In this document: in pieces, positions 33,406-42,445 of the stretch
Layout: each line of letters begins with the position of its first letter
Position numbering within the stretch: position 1 is the first letter of the stretch
Source: Ignavibacteria bacterium
Lineage (GTDB): Bacteria > Bacteroidota > Ignavibacteria > Kapaibacteriales > Kapaibacteriaceae
Assembly (NCBI GenBank): GCA_016707005.1
Contig: JADJIQ010000005.1
Coordinates: 881,001 to 945,000 of the forward strand
Reading direction: 5' to 3'
DNA: 64,000 nucleotides
Made by a program: the position numbers and the translations under genes
Notes under the pieces: model-generated
Told to the model about the DNA's origin: nothing
Seen by the model: only the letters and a program-made list of their open reading frames with translations
The model's database searches: none

Positions 33406-36400
33406 ATGACCAGACGCATGGTCGCCATTCTGTGTCTTGTCCTCACTGCATTTGCAGCAACGGCACAGACAACATTCGATCTCAAGGACACGGTCCGTTT
33501 CAATCCCGATGTGAAGAAGGGTACGCTTTCGAGCGGTATTCCGTATTACCTGATGAAGAACAGTCGACCGGCAAATCGTCTTGAATTGATGCTGGTTGTG
33601 AATGCCGGTGCTGTATTAGAGGACGACGATCAGAATGGACTTGCACACTTCTGTGAGCACATGGCCTTCAATGGTACGCAGGGCTTCCCGAAGCAAGAAC
33701 TCGTAAACTTCCTTGAGTCCATGGGCGTGCGTTTCGGAGCCGATCTTAACGCCTACACCAATCTCGACGAGACGGTATACATGCTTACGATCCCTCTTGA
33801 TAAACCTCAGAACGTGATCCGAGGCATTCAAGTGATCCGGGACTGGGCCGGCTTTGTGACGTATGATGAGGAAGCTATCAACGCTGAACGCGGTGTGATC
33901 ATGGAGGAGCTTCGCTTGGGAAGAGGCGCTGAAGAACGGATGCAGGACAAACACCGCGCCAATATGTACTGGGGTTCCAAGTATGCCCAGCGTAATGTGA
34001 TCGGTGATACGAACATCTTGCTTCGCGCGCCGGGCGACAATCTCCGTCGATTCTATCGTACTTGGTACCGTCCGGAGAACTTTGCCATCGTTGCCGTTGG
34101 AGATATTGATCCGTCAACACTTGAGCAATATCTCAACAAGTACTTCAGCTCACCGGCCTCATCCGGTGAACGCAAATCGAGTCGACCGCAGATCACCCTG
34201 CCCCCACACAAGGAGACACTGATATCGGTCGCTTCAGACCCTGAGCTTCAAGGCGCTCGGGCAGAGCTCTTTATCAAACGTCCGGCAGACACTGTTCACA
34301 CGTATGCGGACTACAAGCGGAACATCACTCGCCAGATGATGATGGAGATGTTGAATAATCGTTTGGCTGAACTGTCGCGCAAGAACCCACCGCCATTCGC
34401 CAGCGCTGGTACCGGTGGGTACCGTATGGCCCGCGAGGCAATGGCTACGTATGGGATCGTGACGGCGGCTGACAAGAACGTGCTCAAAAGTCTGAACGCG
34501 ATGTTGACAGAATTGGAACGCGCTAAGCGACACGGATTCACAGCTACTGAGCTTGCACGTGCCAAGGAATCAACCTTGGCCAATATGGAGAAGTATTATA
34601 ACGAACGTGATAAATCTGAGTCGCAGCAATTCGCTCGAGAACTCACACGACATGTACTTCAAGTAGAGTCGGTTCCAGGAATCGTACATGAGTGGGAGAT
34701 TTTCCAAGGACTTGTTCCAACGATCACGATCGAAGACGTCAATCGTCTGGCCGGTGGTTTGATCTCTCAGGAAAATCGAGTCATCGCGATCTCCGTGCCG
34801 GAAGGCAATGGATTTGTTAAGCCAACGGAACAGCAAGTTCGCGACCTGCTGGCTGCAGTTGAGGCAAAGCAGATCGATGCCTACGTTGATGCGGCTCCTA
34901 CAAAGCCCCTTATGGAAAAGGCTCCTGAGGCCGGTAAGATCACGGAACTCCGCACGTTGTCTGATATTGGCGCAACGGAGCTTACGCTCTCCAATGGGGC
35001 CCGTGTTGTATACAAAAAGACCGACTTTAAGAACGACGAGATCCTGTTCTCGGCTCAGAGCTGGGGTGGCCAATCGCTGGGCCTTGAAGAAGACCACATC
35101 ACCAATATGGTTGCAGCCACGGTGGTTGATGCCGGCGGTGTAGGTCAGTTCGGTACCAATGAATTGATGAAGATGCTCAGCGGTAAGAATGTTGGCATCG
35201 GGCCAAGCATTGGCATGTATCAAGAGACGATCAACGGATCGTCCACACCAAAGGATCTTCGGACGTTTTTTGAGCTCCTCTATCTTGGCTTTACGGCCCC
35301 ACGCAAGGATGTCGAAGCGTTTGAATCGTGGAAGGCAAAGATGAAGGCTGAGTTGGCCAACAAGGAGAAGAGTCCGGAAGGAGTATTCATCGATACCGTT
35401 ATGTCTGTGTCCACGGGTAATCATCCTCGTGCTCGCACCATGTCGGAGTCGAGCGTGGATCAGATCAATCTCGAAAAGGCGTTCGAATTCTATAAGAAGC
35501 GATTCCAGTACGGATCGGACTTCACGTATTACTTCGTGGGCAATTTTGATGAAGAGGCATTGAAAAAGTACGTTGAGACCTACATCGCATCTCTTCCTTC
35601 CGCACCGCCTGATCCAAAATCCAAGGCTGCAAATGGTACAAATACCATTGACCCCAATCTCCGTCCTGTAGCAATGCAAACGCAGGTGTTTGGCCAGTCG
35701 GGCGAAGGGGTGCCGGTGGTGGTCAATGCTCCGGTGCCATCGAGCGTGCCAACGGGCGTGCCAATGAAGGAGACATGGAAGGACGTTGGCATCCGCACGA
35801 AGAAGGGTCAATACCGCAAGACCGTGTACAAGGGTGTTGAACAGAAGAGCACGGTGTTGCTGTCCGCTTCGGGACCGATGAAGTACACTCCGGAAAGTCG
35901 ATATGATCTGGTTGCGCTCTGTGAGGTGATGGAGATCACCCTTCGCGAGCAGATGCGCGAAGAAAAGGGTGGCGTCTACTTCGTATCGGTGCAGCCGAAC
36001 TTTGACAAGATCCCACAAGAAGAGTTTTCTATCAGCGTATACTTTGGCTGCGCTCCTGAGCGTGTGGATGAACTGGTCTCCACGGTGAAGAATGAAATGG
36101 TAGCACTTCGTACCAAGACAGTGCCGGACTCGCTCATCGCAAAGGTCAAGGAAATGCAGACCAAGGAACGTGAAACAGGCATTAAGACCAACCGGTTCTG
36201 GATGCAGGTGCTGAGTCGGTTCGACCACGACGGAGAACCGTACTCCAACGTCTTCCTCCGTGAGAAATTCATCAAGGAACTCAGCGCCGAACAGGTCAAA
36301 AAGACCGCCGAGAAGTATCTAGATGGCAAGAACTTTGCGGAGTTCATTCTCAAGCCGGAGGCATCTGCATCAACAGATCCGAAACCTGCGTCGTCATCGC

Positions 36401-36441
36401 AGCAAGCGCCGGCACCAAAGAAGAAGTCTAAGAAGAAGTAA
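33406..36441 (+). CDS. M16 family zinc peptidase (insulinase-like), two-domain
   Basis: A 1011-residue exported peptidase. The signal peptide RRMVAILCLVLTAFAATAQ is followed by an active M16 half with the inverted zinc motif HFCEH at residues 81-85 and the distal ligand in NAERGVIMEELRLG about 75 residues later. M16C-type domains follow; the second half (after about residue 520) lacks the zinc motif, as in pitrilysins. The tail is Ala/Pro/Lys-rich (KKKSKKK). Such proteins degrade peptides in the periplasm. A GGAG site lies 8 bases before the ATG. A strong bidirectional terminator follows. An open frame of 552 codons on the opposite strand is a shadow. Confidence 0.93.
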   Translation: MTRRMVAILCLVLTAFAATAQTTFDLKDTVRFNPDVKKGTLSSGIPYYLMKNSRPANRLELMLVVNAGAVLEDDDQNGLAHFCEHMAFNGTQGFPKQELVNFLESMGVRFGADLNAYTNLDETVYMLTIPLDKPQNVIRGIQVIRDWAGFVTYDEEAINAERGVIMEELRLGRGAEERMQDKHRANMYWGSKYAQRNVIGDTNILLRAPGDNLRRFYRTWYRPENFAIVAVGDIDPSTLEQYLNKYFSSPASSGERKSSRPQITLPPHKETLISVASDPELQGARAELFIKRPADTVHTYADYKRNITRQMMMEMLNNRLAELSRKNPPPFASAGTGGYRMAREAMATYGIVTAADKNVLKSLNAMLTELERAKRHGFTATELARAKESTLANMEKYYNERDKSESQQFARELTRHVLQVESVPGIVHEWEIFQGLVPTITIEDVNRLAGGLISQENRVIAISVPEGNGFVKPTEQQVRDLLAAVEAKQIDAYVDAAPTKPLMEKAPEAGKITELRTLSDIGATELTLSNGARVVYKKTDFKNDEILFSAQSWGGQSLGLEEDHITNMVAATVVDAGGVGQFGTNELMKMLSGKNVGIGPSIGMYQETINGSSTPKDLRTFFELLYLGFTAPRKDVEAFESWKAKMKAELANKEKSPEGVFIDTVMSVSTGNHPRARTMSESSVDQINLEKAFEFYKKRFQYGSDFTYYFVGNFDEEALKKYVETYIASLPSAPPDPKSKAANGTNTIDPNLRPVAMQTQVFGQSGEGVPVVVNAPVPSSVPTGVPMKETWKDVGIRTKKGQYRKTVYKGVEQKSTVLLSASGPMKYTPESRYDLVALCEVMEITLREQMREEKGGVYFVSVQPNFDKIPQEEFSISVYFGCAPERVDELVSTVKNEMVALRTKTVPDSLIAKVKEMQTKERETGIKTNRFWMQVLSRFDHDGEPYSNVFLREKFIKELSAEQVKKTAEKYLDGKNFAEFILKPEASASTDPKPASSSQQAPAPKKKSKKK

Positions 36442-36458
36442 GCGATCAGTGAACAAAA

Positions 36459-36497
36459 CGAACGGCGCATCAACCTCCGTGGTTGATGCGCCGTTCG
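36459..36497. terminator. bidirectional hairpin terminator
   Basis: CGAACGGCGCATCAACC pairs perfectly with GGTTGATGCGCCGTTCG around TCCGT, a 17-bp stem, with GTTTG after it on + and TTTTG after it on -. It lies between the stop codons of the convergent M16 peptidase and pyk genes and can serve both. Confidence 0.85.
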
Positions 36498-36529
36498 TGT
36501 TTGAGGCACATGTGTGAAGTGCTGATGCG

Positions 36530-38002
36530 TTACTTCTCGAGTGTCTCGATGGAAAGCATGTTCGTGCGTGCCCGCCCAACGAGTGGACGTCCGATCGTAA
36601 ACACTACCGTAGACCCAGAAGCCAGGTGCTTTTCTTTTACAAGCAGGGATTTGATGTGCTCGATGGTGTCGTCAGTTGTGCTGATCGCATCAAGGACCAT
36701 ACCCGTTACGCCCCACAACAAGCCCATGCGCCGAGCAACGGCGCGCATTGAGGTGATCGCAAAGATCGCGGCTCGCGGACGTCTGTTGGAGATCAGCCGC
36801 GCAGTTTCGCCACTATAGCTCAGACTGACGATAGCAGACACGCGGCGCTCCTCGGCGATGTGTGAAACGGCCATGGCAACGGACTCAGTGTTCGTTCGTT
36901 TGCCGTCACCCTCGGGTTCGTACCCAGTATGGAGTTTGCCGTCATCCAGAAGCTCTGCCTCAGCCTCCTGACAGATCATACGCATGTAGTGTACCGCTTC
37001 GATCGGGTAGGCACCCACGCTGGTCTCAGCGCTCAACATCACGGCATCTGTACCGTCGAGAACAGCATTGGCTACATCGCTTGCCTCGGCACGTGTTGGG
37101 CGCGGATTGCGGATCATAGACTCCAGCATCTGTGTTGCCGTGATGACTGGCTTTGCCTTTGAATTGCAGAGGTGGATGAGTTTCTTCTGAACAATTGGAA
37201 CAGCTGCGGCAGCGATCTCCACGCCAAGATCACCGCGAGCAACCATCACGGCATCAGAAGCATCAACGATCGCTTCGATATTCGTGAGTGCTTCCGGTTT
37301 TTCGATCTTCGCGATCACCCATTGTGTGCCGCCATATTTCGTGATGTACTTGCGAACATTCTCAATGTCCGATGCTGATCGTACAAAGGACAGGGCGATA
37401 TAATCGCACTCCTGTTCTATGGCAAATCGCACATCGGCGCGGTCCTTTGTGGTCATGGCCGGCTGAGATACTGCCGTCTGCGGAAGGTTGATCCCCTTCC
37501 GAGGAAGTAAGGTGCCACCATGGACAACGATGGCGCGGATCACGCTTCCGTCTGTCTCCCTCACTTGGATCTTGAGCAACCCGTCATCAAAGAGCAGTAC
37601 GTCTCCCTTCTTCACATCTTGGGCGATGGTAGGGTACTGAACTGGGATCACGTTGTCCTTTGGACCAAGCTTGAGAGCCCGCATGACCCCTACGTCTGCA
37701 AGGCGTATGTCTCGGCCTGACACGAGTGACATCGACTCCCGATCCGAGAAGTCAGCAACACGGATTTTCGGACCCTGCAAGTCTGCGATGATCGGCAAGA
37801 GAACCCCGAGCTCTTCTTCGGCCGCGCGGATCGCCTTTACGTATGACTCGTGACTGCTGTATGCCCCGTGAGACATGTTAAGTCGGAAGGCATTGGCGCC
37901 AGCCTTCACAAGGGCGACTACTTTTTCTTTGGACGCAACGGCCGGACCCATCGTACAGAGGATCTTCGCCTTTTGATGCATCATGACTCGAGTGGATGCC
38001 AT
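36530..38002 (-). CDS. pyk: pyruvate kinase
   Basis: A 490-residue glycolytic enzyme that converts phosphoenolpyruvate and ADP to pyruvate and ATP. It starts with KAKILCTMGPAVASKEKV and NAFRLNMSHG, contains the K+/Mg-binding IAKIEKPEALTNIEAIVDASD and the signature MVARGDLGVEI, then ITATQMLESMIRNPRPTRAEASDVANAVLDGTDAVMLSAETSVG, and a C-terminal allosteric-like domain. A GAAGG ribosome-binding site precedes the ATG. Monocistronic or followed by nothing on its strand because of the terminator at 36459-36497. Confidence 0.97.
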   Translation of the reverse strand: MASTRVMMHQKAKILCTMGPAVASKEKVVALVKAGANAFRLNMSHGAYSSHESYVKAIRAAEEELGVLLPIIADLQGPKIRVADFSDRESMSLVSGRDIRLADVGVMRALKLGPKDNVIPVQYPTIAQDVKKGDVLLFDDGLLKIQVRETDGSVIRAIVVHGGTLLPRKGINLPQTAVSQPAMTTKDRADVRFAIEQECDYIALSFVRSASDIENVRKYITKYGGTQWVIAKIEKPEALTNIEAIVDASDAVMVARGDLGVEIAAAAVPIVQKKLIHLCNSKAKPVITATQMLESMIRNPRPTRAEASDVANAVLDGTDAVMLSAETSVGAYPIEAVHYMRMICQEAEAELLDDGKLHTGYEPEGDGKRTNTESVAMAVSHIAEERRVSAIVSLSYSGETARLISNRRPRAAIFAITSMRAVARRMGLLWGVTGMVLDAISTTDDTIEHIKSLLVKEKHLASGSTVVFTIGRPLVGRARTNMLSIETLEK

Positions 38003-38014
38003 GATAGCCTTCTT

Positions 38015-38830
38015 TTAAGATTTCGTAAGAGTGTTTGTGAGGGGGCGAGGTAGCATGAACGGCTCGATCGAAAGAGCCTTACCCGTATCCTCGTCGATCT
38101 GGAGGTGAACACCGCAGACGCGAACGTCGTGCTCAGCAACCTCGTATTTGTGCGCGGTCTGGAGGATCAACCGTTTGATCGCGATGTCTTTTTTCATCCC
38201 AAGTACGCTGTCGTACGGACCCGTCATTCCGGTATCTGTCAAGTATGCCGTGCCCTGCGGAAGGATGCGGGCATCGCCGGTCTGCACATGCGTGTGCGTT
38301 CCAAGTACGGCGCTCACACGTCCATCGCAATGCCAACCCATGGCGATCTTCTCTGCCGTTGCATCAGCATGGAAATCCAAGAGGATGATCTTTGTCCGCG
38401 GAGCCAGCTTATTGATGGCTGCATCCACCGCTTTGAACGGACAGTCAATCGCCTGCATGTACACTCTACCTTGGGCCTGCATGATCCCAACGGTTCGTTG
38501 ATCCGGAAGAGTGATCACTGTGAAGCCCCTTCCCGGATTCTCGATCGGATAGTTCATCGGGCGCAGCACGTTCTGGTTTGAGGCGAGGAGGGGGCGGGCC
38601 TTCCAATTTTCCCAGATGTGGTTTCCGGTGGTGATGCAATGCACCCCGGCATCGAAGAGCTCCGCGGCTTCTTTGTCGGATAGTCCCTTACCGTCAACGA
38701 TGTTCTCACCGTTCACCACCAGACAATCGGGCTTGTAGTGCTCCTTGAGCGACGGCAGTTGCCGGAGGAGTTCGCGCAGACCCACATGGCCTACTACATC
38801 ACCGATAAAGAGCAGATTGAAGACTCGCAT
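38015..38830 (-). CDS. ymdB: YmdB-family metallophosphoesterase
   Basis: A 271-residue cytoplasmic calcineurin-like phosphoesterase of the YmdB (TIGR00282) family. Metal-binding motifs are LFIGDVVGHVG (GD), NGENIVDGKG (GEN), TTGNHIWENW (GNH), and the late LLDFHADATAEK and GTHTHVQTGDARIL histidines. B. subtilis YmdB hydrolyses 2',3'- and 3',5'-cyclic nucleotides and affects biofilm formation. It lies 12 bases upstream of pyk on the same strand, so co-transcription is likely. Its ATG is 6 bases after a perfect TAGGTTTG box, which suggests a leaderless mRNA. Divergent from the adenosyltransferase gene. Confidence 0.92.
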   Translation of the reverse strand: MRVFNLLFIGDVVGHVGLRELLRQLPSLKEHYKPDCLVVNGENIVDGKGLSDKEAAELFDAGVHCITTGNHIWENWKARPLLASNQNVLRPMNYPIENPGRGFTVITLPDQRTVGIMQAQGRVYMQAIDCPFKAVDAAINKLAPRTKIILLDFHADATAEKIAMGWHCDGRVSAVLGTHTHVQTGDARILPQGTAYLTDTGMTGPYDSVLGMKKDIAIKRLILQTAHKYEVAEHDVRVCGVHLQIDEDTGKALSIEPFMLPRPLTNTLTKS

Positions 38831-38836
38831 AGATCA

Positions 38837-38844
38837 CAAACCTA
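38837..38844 (-). promoter_or_regulatory. -7 box placed for a leaderless ymdB mRNA
   Basis: TAGGTTTG on the - strand matches TAnnTTTG exactly and ends 6 bases before the ymdB ATG at 38830. Transcription 6-7 bases downstream would start at the A of the start codon. Confidence 0.5.
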
Positions 38845-38862
38845 CGAAACCCTCTGGTGGGG

Positions 38863-38870
38863 TATCTTCG
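38863..38870 (+). promoter_or_regulatory. -7-like box placed for a leaderless adenosyltransferase mRNA
   Basis: TATCTTCG (TAnnTTyG) ends 6 bases before the ATG at 38877 and mirrors the ymdB box across a 46-base divergent gap. No Shine-Dalgarno sequence is present. Confidence 0.4.
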
Positions 38871-38876
38871 TGTCCC

Positions 38877-39434
38877 ATGGCAACTCGCATTTATACCAAG
38901 ACAGGTGACGACGGAACAACCGGCCTTTTCGGGGGGATTCGCGTCCGAAAGGACGACCTTCGAATCGAAGCATACGGCACTGTAGACGAACTGAACGCAA
39001 CTATCGGGGTGATCCGTACGTGCACCATGCCGGAGAGCGTTTCTGAGCAGCTCGCATCGATCTCCTCGGTGCTGTTCACTCTCGGAGCAGACCTGGCCAC
39101 ACCGCTTGATCCACCCCCCTCGTTCGACATTCCGAGGATCACGATGGAACACATCGTTGAATTGGAGAGTTTGATCGATCGGTTCGATGAACGGCTGGAG
39201 CCCCTTAAAGCGTTCATTTTGCCGGGCGGAACTCCTGCAGCTGCGCATTTGCACGTTGCCCGGACCATCTGCCGGCGAGCTGAGCGATGTGCCGTGGCGC
39301 TGGCCGCGCATGAAGATGTTGGGATCTACGTCGTGAAGTACCTCAATCGGCTCTCGGACTACCTATTCACGGCCGCAAGAGCAGTGAATGCAGAGGCCGG
39401 TGTTGGCGATGTACCATGGCGAGCCAGAACATGA
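38877..39434 (+). CDS. cob(I)yrinic acid a,c-diamide adenosyltransferase, PduO type
   Basis: A 185-residue ATP:corrinoid adenosyltransferase that makes the cobalt-carbon bond of adenosylcobalamin. It has the N-terminal ATP-binding RIYTKTGDDGTTGLFGGIRV, then YGTVDELNATIGVIRT, the GGTPAAAHLHVARTICRRAERCAVAL catalytic helix, and NRLSDYLFTAARAVN. No other cobalamin biosynthesis genes are near, so the cell may salvage corrinoids. The upstream in-frame codons lie in ymdB. It contains AGCCCCTT at 39199. Confidence 0.95.
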   Translation: MATRIYTKTGDDGTTGLFGGIRVRKDDLRIEAYGTVDELNATIGVIRTCTMPESVSEQLASISSVLFTLGADLATPLDPPPSFDIPRITMEHIVELESLIDRFDERLEPLKAFILPGGTPAAAHLHVARTICRRAERCAVALAAHEDVGIYVVKYLNRLSDYLFTAARAVNAEAGVGDVPWRART

Positions 39435-39524
39435 ACGAATATTGATCGCTGTCAATACCTTCACTCTTAACAAATTTGCACGCTGAATTTTTAACACGTC
39501 ATTCCATCCATATCGGAGAAATCC

Positions 39525-40520
39525 ATGAAGAACATCTTTCGTCTGAACATCGTGATGGTTGCGATCGCCGCCCTTGTGATGGTCGGTTGCAACACAAACG
39601 AAGATCCACTCACGCCAACCCCTACCAAGCCATCTGCTCCATCTGGAACGATGGCACAGTCGGCCTCTGCTACCTCCATTCGTTTGAAGTGGACACTACC
39701 GACGAGCACAACAGACGTAACCGGTTATGTCCTTATGGCCATCGAGAAGGTTGCCGGCGGAACAGGTGCTAAGCGTGAAGTGATCGTAAGCGGCGCAGGT
39801 AGCACAACGGGTGTTGTTGGCGGACTCACAGAAGGAAAGATCTATGAGTGTATGGTACATGCACTCAACGACACTGTTCGTTCCGATGCTTCGCCTTCTG
39901 TCGATTGGGCTCCGGCAAGACGTTCGACGGCATCGATTCGCCTTTACTCAAAGCGAAGCTCAACGAATGGTTCAGGGCTTGGCATCTTTGGCCTGGCTGA
40001 CCCAGCAAGCCTCTTTGTTGCGAATGGTAGTCAGTGGGATGTGTGTTTTGATGACTCAATCTCCGCACAACCGCGTATTGGCTCGCCAGGCGTGAGCTCA
40101 TATGTAGACGCCGACAACGGCTATACGTTCAAGACCGCGCCTAGCCAAGTAGCCAAGATCGTCTATGTTTCAGATCGTCAATACACGGGCATCAGCTCGC
40201 TTGATGATATCTACGAAACATCGGCTCTGGCTATTCCAGCTACCAATGGCGAAAAGTTGTTTGAAATTCCGACTACGGTTGAAACCTCAGACTTCGGCTT
40301 CGTTATCGGATCGAAGGGTGCTGGAACTGATGTGAATTTTGCGAAGATCCTCGTTAAGCGAGGCGCGGATGGCAAGTTTATTCAAGGCACTGGTACGGAA
40401 ACGTACATTGAGTGCGACATCAGCTATCAAACGTTCGCCAATGTACCGTATGCTCTTAAAGCTCGTATCAATGAGACCATCAAGGCTCATGGTACGCGGG
40501 TATACACGCCAGCCAGATAA
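39525..40520 (+). CDS. lipoprotein with fibronectin type III-like domain
   Basis: A 331-residue lipoprotein: NIVMVAIAALVMVGC gives a lipobox with cysteine at about residue 22. A Thr/Pro linker leads to an Fn3 domain (about 35-125: PSAPSGTMAQSASATSIRLKWTLPTSTTDVTGYVLM...TEGKIYECMVHALND). The rest (about 130-331) is beta-rich and unassigned. A GGAGA site is 6 bases before the ATG. The gap upstream holds an inverted pair ATTGA...TCAAT (about 39442-39457) that might be an operator. Surface role unknown. Confidence 0.8.
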   Translation: MKNIFRLNIVMVAIAALVMVGCNTNEDPLTPTPTKPSAPSGTMAQSASATSIRLKWTLPTSTTDVTGYVLMAIEKVAGGTGAKREVIVSGAGSTTGVVGGLTEGKIYECMVHALNDTVRSDASPSVDWAPARRSTASIRLYSKRSSTNGSGLGIFGLADPASLFVANGSQWDVCFDDSISAQPRIGSPGVSSYVDADNGYTFKTAPSQVAKIVYVSDRQYTGISSLDDIYETSALAIPATNGEKLFEIPTTVETSDFGFVIGSKGAGTDVNFAKILVKRGADGKFIQGTGTETYIECDISYQTFANVPYALKARINETIKAHGTRVYTPAR

Positions 40521-40541
40521 GCCGATCTCCTACAAATAGAG

Positions 40542-40577
40542 CGCGGGCATCTGTCCTTCATTGGACGGATGCCCGCG
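40542..40577. terminator. hairpin terminator, usable in both directions
   Basis: CGCGGGCATC-TGTCC pairs with GGAC-GGATGCCCGCG around TTCATT, followed by TTCGTTTTA on the + strand. It lies 22 bases after the Fn3 lipoprotein stop and 25 bases beyond the stop of the small - strand lipoprotein. Confidence 0.85.
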
Positions 40578-40601
40578 TTCGTTTTACGTGATCGAGAGAA
40601 A

Positions 40602-40916
40602 TTAGCGGCTTGGTTTTGGCTGCACAGTTTTCACCGCGGGTGCTTCCATCTCCCGGCTTGGCTTTGGTTGCGCCGTTTGCAGGGTGCCATCGTCATTCTT
40701 CTTGACAGCCGTTGTTGTTGTCTTCTTCTTCGTTGTTGTGGTTGTCTTCGTCTCTTCTACGGACTTCAGCGTGTCAACCTTTGGCATTGTGTCCACAGAT
40801 ACCGGTGCCGGAGGTGCAGGCATCTCTTGCGGTACAGGTTGTGGTTCTTCCTTCTTACCGCATCCAACAAGGGCGATGACCGATGCTGCTGCGATGACCA
40901 TTCCGATTCGTTTCAT
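40602..40916 (-). CDS. small Lys/Thr/Pro-rich lipoprotein
   Basis: A 104-residue predicted lipoprotein. The signal KRIGMVIAAASVIALVGC has a lipobox. The mature part is low complexity: a Pro/Glu stretch (KKEEPQPVPQEMPAPPAPV), a Thr/Lys run (ETKTTTTTKKKTTTTAVKK) and a QPKPSR repeated at the end. No domain. The basic tail could contact peptidoglycan or lipopolysaccharide, but that is guesswork. It lies 36 bases after rsmB on the same strand. Confidence 0.7.
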   Translation of the reverse strand: MKRIGMVIAAASVIALVGCGKKEEPQPVPQEMPAPPAPVSVDTMPKVDTLKSVEETKTTTTTKKKTTTTAVKKNDDGTLQTAQPKPSREMEAPAVKTVQPKPSR

Positions 40917-40952
40917 GAAGATCTCCAGATTGATGATGGTGTTAGTGATACG

Positions 40953-42362
40953 TTACGATCTGCGGACAAGGCGGGCACCAAAGGCGCCGTCAGTTTTATG
41001 CTTATGCGGAAAGGTCTGGAGGAAGCCATCCTCACACACATCTGCGGGTAGATGGTTTTCGGCCCGATCGAGTGTGAACTCAGGATGCTTCTCGAGGAAC
41101 CAGGTCACTACTCCGGAGTTCTCTTCCGGTTCAATCGTACAAGTGCTGTAGACAATGGCTCCACCCGGCTTAACGAGGGTGGCGGCATGATCTAGGATCT
41201 CTTTCTGTGTTACGGACATTTTGCGAATGTCATCGATATCTCGACGCCATTTGATGTCGGGCTTCTTCGACAGCGTACCCATTCCCGTACACGGTGCGTC
41301 CACCAGAACCAGGTCGGCCTGTTCTTTCTGAGAATATTCACGGGCGTCGCCCTGAGAAGCAGCCACGATAGAGATCCCTGAACGTTGAGCGTTCTCTTCG
41401 ATGAATCGAAGTTTGGACTCATACTTCTCAAGGGCTACAACCGTTCCCGTGTTGTTCATGAGTTCAGCAGCGTGAACCGCCTTCCCTCCCGGGGCCGCAC
41501 AGAGGTCGATGACCATCATGCCCGGCTGTGGGTGGGCTAACTGTACTGCAAGGCTTGCACTGGCGTCCTGGACCGTTACAAGGCCATTCTGGAAGAGCGG
41601 CAGGGCCCGCACGTCACGAAGTGACGTGATCATGATGCTCGACGGGTGGACCGGTGAGACCTCATACTTAATCTCGGCCTCTGTAAGGAGGCGTTCAATC
41701 TCTTCCATTGACGATCGCATGGTATTCACTCGAAGCGTGAGCATCGGGCGATGATTATTCGCAGAAAGAATGGCCTCTGCCTGCTCGCCTCCAAACCGAT
41801 CAACGTACCGACGAACGATCCATTGGGGATGTGCGTAGTGGATGGACAGGTGAAGAACCTCGTTCTCCTGACGATCCGGATAGCGGATCGTTTGGACGTT
41901 CCGAAGGATGTTCCGAAGCACACCATTGACGATCCCGGCGTGTTTGTCCCCCTTGATGCGTTTGACGATCTCAACGGACTCGTTGATCGCAGCCGGAGCG
42001 GGGATCTTTGACAGGAATAGCATCTGGTACAGAGCAATTCGCATAGAGTTCTTGACAAGGGGCAGGCATTTCGCAAACTCACCGTGATAGAATCCTGTCA
42101 ACACCCAGTCAAGTCGGGATTGCCACCGTACGGTTCCGTTTACAAGTTCGGTAACTAGTGCGCGGTCTGCGGGCTCTAGCTCCGAGCGTCGTAACTCACC
42201 ATCGAGAAGTTTGTCGATGTAGGAGTCACTATTCTCATAACGACTAAGGAGCTTCACGGCCGTGCCGCGAGCGGTTTGGAAGATCGTAGTCGAAGAATCT
42301 TCGACACGTGGGGCGGCCTGCTCGTCTCGCATGGCCTCTGAAGGTGCTTGCTGGTCTGTCAT
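40953..42362 (-). CDS. rsmB: 16S rRNA (cytosine-967-C5)-methyltransferase
   Basis: A 469-residue enzyme. The N-terminal NusB-like RNA-binding domain (about 30-160: TARGTAVKLLSRYENSDSYIDKLL) precedes a SAM-dependent methyltransferase of the NOL1/NOP2/Sun family: SAM loop VIDLCAAPGGKAVHAAELM, catalytic segments LVDAPCTGMGTLSKKPDIKWR and YSTCTIEPEENSG with the two active cysteines. It methylates C967 of 16S rRNA in E. coli. Start at MTDQQAP, by comparison with family length; MSFRY at 42389 is possible. A TATACTTG box lies 7 bases before the chosen ATG. Confidence 0.92.
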   Translation of the reverse strand: MTDQQAPSEAMRDEQAAPRVEDSSTTIFQTARGTAVKLLSRYENSDSYIDKLLDGELRRSELEPADRALVTELVNGTVRWQSRLDWVLTGFYHGEFAKCLPLVKNSMRIALYQMLFLSKIPAPAAINESVEIVKRIKGDKHAGIVNGVLRNILRNVQTIRYPDRQENEVLHLSIHYAHPQWIVRRYVDRFGGEQAEAILSANNHRPMLTLRVNTMRSSMEEIERLLTEAEIKYEVSPVHPSSIMITSLRDVRALPLFQNGLVTVQDASASLAVQLAHPQPGMMVIDLCAAPGGKAVHAAELMNNTGTVVALEKYESKLRFIEENAQRSGISIVAASQGDAREYSQKEQADLVLVDAPCTGMGTLSKKPDIKWRRDIDDIRKMSVTQKEILDHAATLVKPGGAIVYSTCTIEPEENSGVVTWFLEKHPEFTLDRAENHLPADVCEDGFLQTFPHKHKTDGAFGARLVRRS

Positions 42363-42433
42363 AGGGTCACAAGTATACCGAAATGACATGTTGTTTACCG
42401 TACTCACAAGTTGCGATTGAACTCCACCCATGA

Positions 42434-42441
42434 TAAGTTTC
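42434..42441 (+). promoter_or_regulatory. -7-like box 4 bases before the 42446 start codon
   Basis: TAAGTTTC differs from TAnnTTTG at one base. It ends 4 bases before the ATG, and a TTG at 42411-42413 lies about 20 bases upstream as a weak -33 element. This is compatible with a leaderless mRNA. Confidence 0.4.
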
Positions 42442-42445
42442 ATCA

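Noticed and set aside
34570..36228. 552-codon frame antisense to the M16 peptidase gene
   Set aside because: Shadow of a long, biased coding sequence; no domain, no start signal, and the M16 gene on the other strand is unambiguous.
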